Shown here in pieces: positions 34,309 to 42,002 of a stretch of DNA of 64,000 bases. Position 1 is the first letter of the stretch. Each line of letters begins with the position of its first letter. The notes under the pieces are model-generated. The model worked only from the letters and a program-made list of their open reading frames with translations, had not been told where the DNA came from and did not search any database. This stretch comes from Verrucomicrobiia bacterium. Lineage in GTDB: Bacteria; Verrucomicrobiota; Verrucomicrobiia; Verrucomicrobiales; Akkermansiaceae. The stretch lies in assembly GCA_947462875.1 (NCBI GenBank), contig CANHQJ010000009.1, forward strand, positions 79,954 through 143,953, written 5' to 3'. The position numbers were made by a program, and so were the translations under genes.

Positions 34309-36186
34309 TCAGCCCCCCGTTTTCGGCGGGCGTTTTTTCGAGGGAGTGACGTCGCGCAGGTTCGAGGGATTGCCCTGGGATTTGGCGGCTTGGGCGCGCT
34401 GGAGTTCCTCTTGTTTTTCGATCATGCGCTCCATGAAGCCTTTTTTCTTCGGCTTGGTGGGATCTTCCGGTTTTTCCTTCAATTGTGGCTCCGGCAATTT
34501 GGCGGTCAGCCAGGTTTGGAAGATCGTGAAGAGGTTCTGTGTGGTCCAGTAGAGCGCCAGCGCCGAGGCGAAGGAGTAACAGAAGAAGAGGAACATGAAG
34601 GGCATGAACATCATCAGGCGCTGTTGCATCTTGTCGCCGGTCTTGGGCATCATCGCCATCTGGGCGAAGCTGGTCAGCGTCATGATGATGGGCAGAAGGT
34701 TGATCGGAAGGCCCATGACATGACCGATCGTATCCGGTTGTGAAAGGTCTTGCACCCACCACAGGAAGGGCTCATGGCGCAGCTCGACGGCGTATTGCAG
34801 CATACGATAGAAGCCGAAGAAAATCGGGATTTGCAGCAGCATGGGGAGGCAGCCGCCGATGGGGTTGACGCCGAATTTTTTGTAAAGCTTCATCACCTCC
34901 TGATTCATCTTGGTCGGATCGTCAGGGTATTTTTCCTTGATCTTGTCCATCTCGGGCTTGAGCTTCGCCATGCGCTTCATCGAGCGATTCGATTTATTGT
35001 ACAGCGGCCAGATGGCGGTGCGCACACAGAGGGTGAGCAACACGATAGAGATACCCCAGGACCAGGTGTCAGATACCTTGGAGATCACCTGATGAATCCA
35101 GTGCAGCACCCAGTTGAGCAGTCGGCTGATGGGGGAGAACCATCCGTAGTTCATGATATTGCCCCACTTTTCGCCCATCTTGCGCAGCATGTTGTTGTTC
35201 TTGGGGCCCATGTAGATCTGGTAGCTGATCTTTTTCTGTTCGCCCTGGCCGAGCGATTCGCCGGGCAAACGCAAATGGGCGCTCACGCCTTGCAGCGGTT
35301 TTTCCACATCGGGGAAACGGATGTCGTAGGGCGATGCCACCAGACTGCTGGCATACGGTTGTTTCGTTTGCAGGGCGATGGTGAAGAACTGATCGCAGAC
35401 GCCGGCGAGCTCCACGTTTTTCATGACGCGTTCGTCCGATGCCTTGTCGCTGCCGATGATGCCACCCTTGAACTCCGTCACCTCGATGTACTCGTAGCTG
35501 CCGTCATCGTGGAAAAAGTAGGTCGTCTGGTTCGGCCACTCCTTCGCATGAATGGGGCCCGTCGAGCCGAGGGCGAGCGTCCACTGGCTGAGATTGACCG
35601 GAGTGGCGTTGGCGTTTTCGATCACGATATCGAAGTCCAGCAGGTAAGCCGCACCGGGCTTGCTGGCATCCTCCATGATGCGATAGGTTTTTTTGACCAA
35701 AAGACCATCGGCGGTCTTGGCAATGAACACGGCGGACTTTTGCGGGACGGACTGCTCCGGCATGTAGGCATAGACCAGCGAGTCGGTGGTATTCACGCCG
35801 CGGGTGAGGGCGCCTACGGGATTGAGGTCTTCTTGGTTGACGTGGATGGGGATTTTTTTATCGCCGATCTCGAACTGATTCTTCAACGCCGCATACTTGA
35901 TGCCAGCGCCGATATTGGTGAGCACGAAGGAAACTTCCGATGTCTCCAGAGTGACGGTTTTTTCTTCGACCTTGGCGGGAATTTCCGGCGCAGGCGCTGC
36001 GGGGTCGGCGGGGTTGGCTGCCACCGGGGCGGCGGCTTTTTTCGCTTCTTCCGCCTGCTTCAGGTAAGCCTCCTGCTTTTGTTTTTCCTCATAGGCGATG
36101 CGAGCTTTTTTCTGGGAATCGAAGAACAGAAAGGCCAACAGGACGCTGCAGAGAGAGACGACGACCCAAGTTTTTTTATCGTACAT
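34309..36186 (-). CDS. yidC: Membrane protein insertase YidC
   Basis: It inserts and folds inner-membrane proteins, with or without SecYEG. The start is the ATG at 36186 (MYDKKTWVVVSLCSVLLAFL); a TTG 9 bases upstream is possible but not needed. The 625-residue layout is the Gram-negative one: an N-terminal anchor (about 5-23), an Ala/Pro linker, a large periplasmic beta domain (about 75-355), and the conserved five-helix core with LTLCVRTAIWPLYNKSNRSM and GGCLPMLLQIPIFFGFYRML (about 400-480), TSFAQMAMMPKTGD and LYWTTQNLF near 560. The C-terminal tail is basic (SKKRPPKTGG), as in proteins that contact the ribosome. It lies 5 bases after yidD. Confidence 0.97.
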   Translation of the reverse strand: MYDKKTWVVVSLCSVLLAFLFFDSQKKARIAYEEKQKQEAYLKQAEEAKKAAAPVAANPADPAAPAPEIPAKVEEKTVTLETSEVSFVLTNIGAGIKYAALKNQFEIGDKKIPIHVNQEDLNPVGALTRGVNTTDSLVYAYMPEQSVPQKSAVFIAKTADGLLVKKTYRIMEDASKPGAAYLLDFDIVIENANATPVNLSQWTLALGSTGPIHAKEWPNQTTYFFHDDGSYEYIEVTEFKGGIIGSDKASDERVMKNVELAGVCDQFFTIALQTKQPYASSLVASPYDIRFPDVEKPLQGVSAHLRLPGESLGQGEQKKISYQIYMGPKNNNMLRKMGEKWGNIMNYGWFSPISRLLNWVLHWIHQVISKVSDTWSWGISIVLLTLCVRTAIWPLYNKSNRSMKRMAKLKPEMDKIKEKYPDDPTKMNQEVMKLYKKFGVNPIGGCLPMLLQIPIFFGFYRMLQYAVELRHEPFLWWVQDLSQPDTIGHVMGLPINLLPIIMTLTSFAQMAMMPKTGDKMQQRLMMFMPFMFLFFCYSFASALALYWTTQNLFTIFQTWLTAKLPEPQLKEKPEDPTKPKKKGFMERMIEKQEELQRAQAAKSQGNPSNLRDVTPSKKRPPKTGG

Positions 36187-36191
36187 AGGAA

Positions 36192-36473
36192 TCAAGAATG
36201 ATGGTTAGAAGAATGATGTGAGTGGGAACGGGGAGGCACCGGGTCCGCGCCGAAACCACCCCAGGGATGGCAGCGGAGAATGCGTTTGCAGCCGAGCCAT
36301 GATCCGCGCAGCGGGCCGTGGACCTCCACGGCTTGTAAAAAATAATGCGAGCAGGTTGGTTGGTACCGACACCCGGAATGCGGGCCGAAAGCGACTTTGA
36401 GCGCCGGGCTGATCAGGCGCTGGTAGAAGCGGATGAGCAGACGAATCAGATGGGTGATGGCCCGGGAGAGCAT
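36192..36473 (-). CDS. yidD: Membrane protein insertion efficiency factor YidD
   Basis: The 93-residue protein has the YidD core [20 protein letters not shown] with [20 protein letters not shown] (residues about 13-52) and [17 protein letters not shown] (about 64-80), keeping the three conserved cysteines. The amphipathic N-terminal helix binds the inner membrane. It assists YidC-dependent insertion. It lies between rnpA and yidC with gaps of 3 and 5 bases. The C-terminus is unusually His/Ser-rich. Confidence 0.95.
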   Translation of the reverse strand: MLSRAITHLIRLLIRFYQRLISPALKVAFGPHSGCRYQPTCSHYFLQAVEVHGPLRGSWLGCKRILRCHPWGGFGADPVPPRSHSHHSSNHHS

Positions 36474-36476
36474 GAG

Positions 36477-36845
36477 TCATGAGGTGGGCGTGGTGAGCGG
36501 GCGAAGCATGCCGAGTTTTGCGGCGATTTTCAACCAATCTTGTTCCAACTCGGCGTAAGTGGCGGTGATCGTGTTGTAGCGGGCGATGATCACGAGGTAG
36601 CGGAGTGAGGGGCATACGCGGTGCCAATGGGCTTGCACGATGCTGCGGAAGCGGCGGCGCAGGAGAGAGCGGTCATGGGCTTTGCCGACTTTTTTGGTGG
36701 TGATGAAGGCGACCATGAAATGCGGCAACGCGTTGTCTTCCAGAGTGCTTAAAACGAGAAACCGGCCAGCTTTGGAGCGGCCGGTCTCGCGGACCTTCTG
36801 GAAGTCGGCCCGCTTTTTCATGGTGTGCTTCCGAGGAAGGCGCAT
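36477..36845 (-). CDS. rnpA: Ribonuclease P protein component, divergent RNR motif
   Basis: It is the protein partner of the RNase P ribozyme for tRNA 5'-end maturation. The start is the ATG at 36845 (MRLPRKHTMKKRADFQKVRE), matching the usual R-L-x-R-x-x-x-x-x-x-D-F opening; 122 residues. The conserved arginine helix, normally with R-N-R, reads KAHDRSLLRRRFRSIVQAHW (about residues 54-73): the Asn and second Arg positions are changed, though the run is very basic. HFMVAFITTKKVG (about 41-53) fits the family. Its position between rpmH and yidD makes the call firm. Confidence 0.9.
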   Translation of the reverse strand: MRLPRKHTMKKRADFQKVRETGRSKAGRFLVLSTLEDNALPHFMVAFITTKKVGKAHDRSLLRRRFRSIVQAHWHRVCPSLRYLVIIARYNTITATYAELEQDWLKIAAKLGMLRPLTTPTS

Positions 36846-36865
36846 CAGCGGGGAAGAGACTTCAA

Positions 36866-37051
36866 TTAGTTCGAAGTGTGTTGTTGAGTATGGCGCTTGA
36901 ATTGCACTTCGCAACCTTTGCCCATCAGGCGTTTGCGCCCTTTTTGACGACGGCGGCTCAGGATCGCGCGACCTCCTTTGGTAGCCATGCGGGCACGGAA
37001 GCCGTGCTGTTGTTTGCGGGTGCGCTTGGATGGACGATAGGTAGGGCTCAT
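36866..37051 (-). CDS. rpmH: 50S ribosomal protein L34 with C-terminal extension
   Basis: A ribosomal protein of the 50S subunit. Residues 1-43 are canonical: [20 protein letters not shown], then [19 protein letters not shown]. The protein has 61 residues against the usual 44-46; the extra tail ([18 protein letters not shown]) runs to the stop 20 bases before rnpA. It is the first gene of the rpmH-rnpA-yidD-yidC operon. In many bacteria dnaA and oriC lie upstream of rpmH; here they do not. Confidence 0.95.
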   Translation of the reverse strand: MSPTYRPSKRTRKQQHGFRARMATKGGRAILSRRRQKGRKRLMGKGCEVQFKRHTQQHTSN

Positions 37052-37466
37052 GGCGGAATGTGGTTACGTAATGTTAAGCAAAAAAGGTTGACCGGAGAGC
37101 GGTCGGGGGGCGGAGATTAGTCAAATTGGCGGCAATGTCAACACAACAAACAGAAAATTTGCGAAAATTTCTCCGAAAATTCCGAAATGGCATCAAAACA
37201 ACCCGGGGGGGATCGGGATTTCGAAATGCAGGCTGCTCCCAGCGGCGCAAGCCAGCATGCAACTGGCGACGTTATCGCCGGTTGCCGCGCATGATTTGTT
37301 GGGGCTCGCAGATTCTTTTTCGGTGTTCACGGCATATTATTTCGCTCAACTTGATAATCATCTGGATTGTATTCAGAATCAGATCCTGCAATCAAAATGC
37401 AACACTCATCTGGCACTTGTATGCATGACGATTGCTGGCACTCGGAAGTGAGCAGGGTTGCTGCAA
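37052..37466. other. 415-base intergenic region upstream of rpmH
   Basis: No convincing gene. The rpmH-proximal 150 bases are A-rich (several AAAATTT-type runs at 37150-37190) and should hold the operon promoter. I looked for DnaA boxes (TTATCCACA-like) because rpmH is often next to oriC and found no cluster. A 64-codon plus-strand frame at 37257-37451 has ordinary composition but no start signal or recognisable motif. The region may also hold the 3' flank of the phosphoesterase gene. Confidence 0.6.
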
Positions 37467-38579
37467 CTAAAAACTCAGGCGGAAAAGCCATTGCGGATGC
37501 CGCCACCAAGGATCCTGTCCGGCCTCGTGGCGCAGCAGCGAAAAACTGCGCACCTCCATGTCGCGGTTGGGCAGCATGGTCATGAAGCGCATCCATCCAT
37601 CGCCGCCATTGCCTTTTTCATCCGAACCGCCGCCGAATCCCTGCGCGTTGAAGAGCAACTGGTGGACGATTTTTCCGGCATCATTGAGATCGTTGCGGCG
37701 GCCGACGTGGCTTCCCATCTCATGGCCGTTGAGGATGAGTTGTAACTGCGGTGCTTGTCGCACCAGTTGTCGCCAAAGATCTTCGCCATCGTGGGTGTCG
37801 GCGGAGGTGGGATAGGTGTGTGGATTGCCGGAACGCTTGCGATTGCCATCCTGCCCATCGCGTTTGTCGCCCGGGATGATGAAATCGTGGGTCAAGAGAA
37901 TGCCGAAATGATGGGCAAAACGCGGACGCCGGCAAAGTTCCAGGGCCCACTCAACGACGGCCCGACGCGGCCCCCATTCGAGAGCGAGGAGCAGGAATTT
38001 CCGGCCATCCGGCGCGGCGTATTCGTAGGCGGCGTTTTCCAGTGTCTTGACGCCGAACGCATTGGCCGCGCATTCGACGAGGATGCCGCCCCCTTTGCCA
38101 TCGGACACGAGCGGATTCCAGTCGAGCGGAAAGATGGCGGGAAATTGGGATTCGCGCGTTTCCGCATTGCGGATGCCGTAGTCGTGATTGCCCGTGGCCA
38201 GCACGGCGGGAAGAACGCCTGAAAAGACGGACATGGCTTTTTGGGCGCTGGCCCATTGCGAGGTCGAGTTTTGGTCGCCCCAGCCGCGTCCGCCACCCTC
38301 GGCGATGTTGTTTTGCTCGACAAAATCTCCTTCGTGCAGCACGAGCTGGATGTTCCATGCCTTGCGATGCTTGACCACCCACTCGGTCATGCGCTGGAAG
38401 TGCGCTTGGTTTTTTCCATACTTCGCATAGTTCTGGGTATCGGGCAGCACACAAATGGTCCAACCTTCCGCGATTCCCTCTTCGGGCTTGGGCAGCGTGG
38501 GAGTTTGCACGCCCGTCGTTTGTGCGAAACCGGCCAAGGGCAGCGCGGCCAGGGTTTTGAGATAATCGCGGCGTTTCAT
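37467..38579 (-). CDS. Exported metallophosphoesterase (Tat-type signal)
   Basis: The 370-residue protein has a twin-arginine-like signal: MKRRDYLKTLAALPLAGFAQ, with R-R-D-Y-L-K. The calcineurin-like metal site is complete in outline: CVLPDTQNY (about residue 43), VLHEGDFVEQ (about 80-89), TGNHDYGI (about 128-135), ILLTHDFIIP (about 222-231) and ILNGHEMGSHVG (about 278-289). So it should hydrolyse a phosphate mono- or diester outside the cytoplasm; the substrate is unknown. The first D-x-H is D-x-Q here, a variant seen in part of the superfamily. No operon partner. Confidence 0.86.
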   Translation of the reverse strand: MKRRDYLKTLAALPLAGFAQTTGVQTPTLPKPEEGIAEGWTICVLPDTQNYAKYGKNQAHFQRMTEWVVKHRKAWNIQLVLHEGDFVEQNNIAEGGGRGWGDQNSTSQWASAQKAMSVFSGVLPAVLATGNHDYGIRNAETRESQFPAIFPLDWNPLVSDGKGGGILVECAANAFGVKTLENAAYEYAAPDGRKFLLLALEWGPRRAVVEWALELCRRPRFAHHFGILLTHDFIIPGDKRDGQDGNRKRSGNPHTYPTSADTHDGEDLWRQLVRQAPQLQLILNGHEMGSHVGRRNDLNDAGKIVHQLLFNAQGFGGGSDEKGNGGDGWMRFMTMLPNRDMEVRSFSLLRHEAGQDPWWRHPQWLFRLSF

Positions 38580-38696
38580 CAGGAAATTTTCTAGGATTCT
38601 GCTGTATTACGCAGAATCACAGTGGATGTTTCATTTACCGCATGGATGGCTTTGCGCTTGTATCCGGAAATTCAGACAACGGATTATTTTGCCATC

Positions 38697-39044
38697 TCAG
38701 ACTTCATCGATCGAGATGCTGTAGCCGAGTCTTTGCGCATGAGAATACCCGCAATAAGGACACTCTGTGATGCGATAGATGGGAAAACAACGTGGCAAAA
38801 AATATACGATGAAAGGAGGCAGGGGAAGCAGCACCGCATAGATGCCCGTCCAAAATTTCGAGGGCCAGAGGTAAATCAAGGCCAGTATCGCCACGGTAAA
38901 AAACGGGAACCACAACACCAGGATCTTGATGTAATTCTTTACCATGAAACGGGCGACAGGATGAATGCGCCTCACCTTGCTTCCAAAGCCCACGAGAGGC
39001 TTCAAGCACTTGGGGCATTGCATGATGGATCCGACTGCTTTCAT
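38697..39044 (-). CDS. Small membrane protein with split zinc-ribbon-like cysteines
   Basis: The 115-residue protein has an AGGA ribosome site before the ATG at 39044. Two cysteine pairs, MQCPKCLKPLVGFGSK (residues about 8-23) and TECPYCGYSHAQRLG (about 93-107), flank two membrane helices (IKILVLWFPFFTVAILALIY and WTGIYAVLLPLPPFIVYF, about 39-85). Together the CxxC pairs could form one zinc ribbon on the cytoplasmic side. Similar zinc-ribbon membrane proteins are common orphans in bacteria. It is not obviously cotranscribed with its neighbours. Confidence 0.72.
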   Translation of the reverse strand: MKAVGSIMQCPKCLKPLVGFGSKVRRIHPVARFMVKNYIKILVLWFPFFTVAILALIYLWPSKFWTGIYAVLLPLPPFIVYFLPRCFPIYRITECPYCGYSHAQRLGYSISIDEV

Positions 39045-39150
39045 GTTGTCCTAACAACGGATAGTCCATCCACGGCGGAGATGGAAGGCCGAATTCAAAC
39101 AGGAGCGTTACCGCGCAGGTATGAGTTGGCTTGTTGTGCCTTGGTTGCTA

Positions 39151-39480
39151 TCACGAGCGATGCCGTCGAGAGTATAGAGTTAATCGGTCTGCCAAAAGAG
39201 ATCGCAGATCCGAGTTCAGAGCATCATACGGAATGCGTTGCAATCTCAGCCCCAATCGATGCAACTCGGATGCTTCTTCAAAATCCAGAAATAGCCAGTC
39301 TAGGTCTTCAAGCAGGGTGATCTTCCTGACTCTCATTGGAGCTTCGTATCCGGCGACCGATACCTCAAGATCGCTGTCAATGGCACGTATGGTCGCTACT
39401 CGATCATCGCCCAGAGAAAATTCGACGCTGTCATGGTTGTGCTTCCACTTGTCGGACTCAAGTTCTATGCGCTTCTTCAT
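39151..39480 (-). CDS. Hypothetical acidic protein
   Basis: No family recognised. The product has 109 residues from the ATG at 39480 (a TTG 9 bases upstream is possible). It is a mixed alpha/beta cytoplasmic-looking protein: VEFSLGDDRVATIRAIDSDL (residues about 20-39) suggests beta strands, and LLEDLDWLFLDFEEASELHR (about 55-74) an acidic helix. Base use is less GC-rich than the housekeeping genes around it. It lies in a short strip with the zinc-ribbon protein and the DUF6714-like gene, all on the minus strand. Confidence 0.55.
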   Translation of the reverse strand: MKKRIELESDKWKHNHDSVEFSLGDDRVATIRAIDSDLEVSVAGYEAPMRVRKITLLEDLDWLFLDFEEASELHRLGLRLQRIPYDALNSDLRSLLADRLTLYSRRHRS

Positions 39481-39616
39481 TTCTTGCAACGTCGAAGTCC
39501 GCTCAAACCTACCCGAGGGCGCGGCTTCGACAGTGGGTTGAGGGTGAAATTGTCATGACGGATTTGAACTCGCGGCGGGGCATGTATTGAGAGCGACGCA
39601 TTTTTCTGCTTGGAGT

Positions 39617-40117
39617 CTAGGGCGACCAAACGTGGTAGGAATCGCAGAGTGCTCTGAACTCGTCAACACACCGTCGCTGCCCCTCGGACAGCAGTTCCAG
39701 TCTATCACCTGGCCGTCTCACGGCGGTGCAGACTGCAACAAACCCACCGTTCGGGAAGTCGCGAAGAAAATGACTCATAAAAGCAGGCAAGTAGAACCGC
39801 CATCCTTCAGAATCGGAGAAAGTGAAATACTCTTGGAAACATTCGATCTTCGCATCGGAAACTTCCTGCCAAGAAATCTCAGGGTCCTCAGCCTTGAGTT
39901 CCTCTCCTCGCTCCTGAGAAACGTTCCACTCGTCATCGTATGCTCGAGCTACGTGAAGCGTTATGCGAGGAGCAGGAACATCACGAAACTCCGTGGCAAT
40001 GCTGGACAACAAAGCCTCAACTCGCTTGCACATCACCGCGAACTTATCCCCATCATGCGTCGATAGGTCATACCCGCGCGATTTTAGTTCGCTGTATGGA
40101 ATGGATGAGTAGTGCAA
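39617..40117 (-). CDS. DUF6714-like protein
   Basis: The product has 166 residues counted from a TTG at 40117; no ATG precedes the conserved part. The central motif ECFQEYFTFSDSEGWRFYLP then AFMSHFLRD (about residues 92-120), followed by LELLSEGQRRCVDEF (about 139-153), matches the layout of DUF6714 proteins, usually found in immunity-like or orphan contexts. Its function is unknown. The preceding acidic segment has ISWQEVSDAKI. Lower GC than the surrounding genes suggests a recent arrival. Confidence 0.6.
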   Translation of the reverse strand: MHYSSIPYSELKSRGYDLSTHDGDKFAVMCKRVEALLSSIATEFRDVPAPRITLHVARAYDDEWNVSQERGEELKAEDPEISWQEVSDAKIECFQEYFTFSDSEGWRFYLPAFMSHFLRDFPNGGFVAVCTAVRRPGDRLELLSEGQRRCVDEFRALCDSYHVWSP

Positions 40118-40526
40118 TTTTTTAGCAGAACAGTAATATTCGCAGCCATATGACGTGCGATATCACGTTCATGCTACGGGTGAATAAAGGCGTAAAAGCA
40201 TTGATATCACAAGGTTTTTTTCAGGGATCGTGCGTCGCGGTTGCTCGGGCCGAGTTGGGGCTCGGCGCCCCGGGGGCATTTGAGAAAAAAAAGTACCGCT
40301 GTGCCGTTCAAGGAGCAAAGAGCCTCGTTCCTGTAAGCTCTCCAAATGTGGGGTCTAACGCCAGAATCTGTCTTCCTGTGAAGGCATGACATCATCGGAC
40401 GGTTCGCGCCCCGGATATAACGCATCGGATCGGGCTTGCAAACCTTTCACGAACGCACACAGCAGTTCCGGAAGCTAGCGCCGACCCGCCATTCTGGCAA
40501 GTTGATATCGCGAAAATTTTTTGATT
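40118..40526. other. 409-base intergenic region, no gene seen
   Basis: Nothing codes convincingly on either strand. It holds one GC-rich hairpin (CCGAG and CTCGG around 40249-40263) and scattered A/T runs. It separates the orphan strip from the DUF1501 gene, whose stop is at 40527, and could carry the promoter of the DUF6714-like gene at its left end. Confidence 0.5.
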
Positions 40527-41984
40527 TTACAGCAAGATGGACTTCACCGCGCGGGCTTTTTCCACGCCGGTGAGCTTGGCGTCGAGGCCTTGGAATTTGT
40601 GGGTGAAGCGATCGTGATCGATGCCGAGACGGTTCAGCATGGTGGCGTGGAGGTCGAAGATGCTGACGGGGTCGCGCACGATGTTGTAGCAGAAGTCATC
40701 GGTCTCGCCCACGGTCATGCCGGGCTTGATGCCGCCACCGGCGAGGAAGATGGTGAAGCAGCGCGGGTGGTGATCGCGGCCGTAGTTGTCCTGCGTGAGC
40801 GCGCCCTGGGAGTAGATGGTGCGGCCGAATTCGCCGCCCCATACGATGAGGGTATCTTCCAACAAACCGCGCTCCTTGAGGTCTTTGATCAGCGCGGCGG
40901 TGGGTTGATCGGTATCCTGGCATTGCCCGCGGATGGCTTTGGGGAGTTGTCCGTGCTGGTCCCAGCCCATGTGGAAGAGCTGCACAAAACGCACGTCGCG
41001 CTCGGCGAGGCGGCGGGCGAGCAGGCAGTTCGCGGCGTAGCTGCCGGGGCGCTTCACATCGGGGCCGTACATGTCGAGGATGTGCTGCGGTTCTTTGGAC
41101 AAGTCGGTCAGTTCCGGCACGCTGGTTTGCATGCGGAAGGCCATTTCGTATTGGGCGATGCGCGCCTCGATCTCCGGATCGCCGACCACGCCATAGCGTT
41201 GCTGGTTGAGGGCGTTGAGGTCGTCCAGTGTGGCGCGGCGCGTGGCGGCGGACATGCCGTTCGGGTTCGAGAGATAAAGCACCGGATCACCCGAGTTGCG
41301 GAATTTCACTCCCTGGTGCTGCGCGGGCAGGAAACCGCTGCCCCAGAGCCGGTCGTAGAGCGGTTGATCATCGCGGCGACCACTGCCAAAGGAAGTCATC
41401 ACCACAAAGGCCGGCAGGTCCTTGTTTTCGCTCCCCAATCCGTAGCTCAGCCACGAGCCCATGCTCGGGAAACCGGCGATCTGGCGACCGGTTTGGAAAA
41501 AGGTGATCGCCGGATCGTGATTGATCGCATCGGTGTGCATGGACTTGATGAAGCACAATTCATCGGCGATGCCGGAGATGTGCGGCATCAGTTCGCTGAT
41601 GGTGGCGCGGCTTTTACCATGCTCGGCGAACTTGAATATGCTGGGGGCTACGGGAAAATTTTTCTGCTTGGAGGTCATGCCGGTGAGGCGCTGGCCTTGT
41701 CGGATCGAATCCGGCAGATCCTTGCCGAACATTTTTGCCATCTGCGGCTTGGGGTCGAACAGATCCATTTGCGAGGGAGCGCCGGATTGGAACAGATAGA
41801 TCACGCGTTTCGCCTTGATCGGCAAATGCGGGTAACCGCCGATGATGCTTGGGGCGCTGGCGGCTTGCAATAGATTCGGTGAGAGCAGCGAGTTCAGTGC
41901 CGTGAGGCCCAGCACCGATGAAGTGCTGGTCAGGAAGCTGCGGCGATTGATCGCATCCTGGGCTTGCAGAAGAAAGGGATTCAT
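40527..41984 (-). CDS. DUF1501 Tat-exported protein
   Basis: The 485-residue PVC-type protein has a Tat signal, INRRSFLTSTSSVLGLTALN (residues about 12-31). The DUF1501 domain follows: KAKRVIYLFQSGAPSQMDLF (about 57-76), HDPAITFFQTGRQIAGFPSM (about 153-172), IVWGGEFGRTIYSQ (about 381-394) and HHPRCFTIFLAGGGIKPGMT (about 403-422), giving the sulfatase/alkaline-phosphatase-like fold with His/Asp metal candidates. The protein is encoded 18 bases downstream of the DUF1549/DUF1553 gene, the usual pairing in Planctomycetes and Verrucomicrobia, where the pair is thought to act on complex organic matter at the envelope. Exact reaction unknown. Confidence 0.92.
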   Translation of the reverse strand: MNPFLLQAQDAINRRSFLTSTSSVLGLTALNSLLSPNLLQAASAPSIIGGYPHLPIKAKRVIYLFQSGAPSQMDLFDPKPQMAKMFGKDLPDSIRQGQRLTGMTSKQKNFPVAPSIFKFAEHGKSRATISELMPHISGIADELCFIKSMHTDAINHDPAITFFQTGRQIAGFPSMGSWLSYGLGSENKDLPAFVVMTSFGSGRRDDQPLYDRLWGSGFLPAQHQGVKFRNSGDPVLYLSNPNGMSAATRRATLDDLNALNQQRYGVVGDPEIEARIAQYEMAFRMQTSVPELTDLSKEPQHILDMYGPDVKRPGSYAANCLLARRLAERDVRFVQLFHMGWDQHGQLPKAIRGQCQDTDQPTAALIKDLKERGLLEDTLIVWGGEFGRTIYSQGALTQDNYGRDHHPRCFTIFLAGGGIKPGMTVGETDDFCYNIVRDPVSIFDLHATMLNRLGIDHDRFTHKFQGLDAKLTGVEKARAVKSILL

Positions 41985-42002
41985 GGCGGTGAGAAATTTC
42001 TG

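Noticed and set aside
32863..34762. A 629-codon form of the DUF5722 gene reaching into yidC
   Set aside because: The first 190 codons run antisense-parallel through yidC and its terminator; the signal peptide lies just after the GTG at 34192.
34750..36201. A 483-codon plus-strand frame across yidC
   Set aside because: Shadow of yidC on the opposite strand; no ribosome site or family resemblance.
37257..37451. Possible 64-codon gene on the plus strand
   Set aside because: No ribosome site, no recognisable motif and no neighbour on that strand; left as intergenic.
37052..37466. Chromosome origin upstream of rpmH
   Set aside because: No cluster of DnaA boxes, no dnaA or dnaN gene, and only a short AT-rich patch that fits a promoter.
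40207..40425. A 72-codon minus-strand frame in the gene-free stretch
   Set aside because: Composition random-like, no start signal, no motif.
40521..41873. A 450-codon plus-strand frame across the DUF1501 gene
   Set aside because: Antisense to a certain PVC gene; composition reflects codon bias only.
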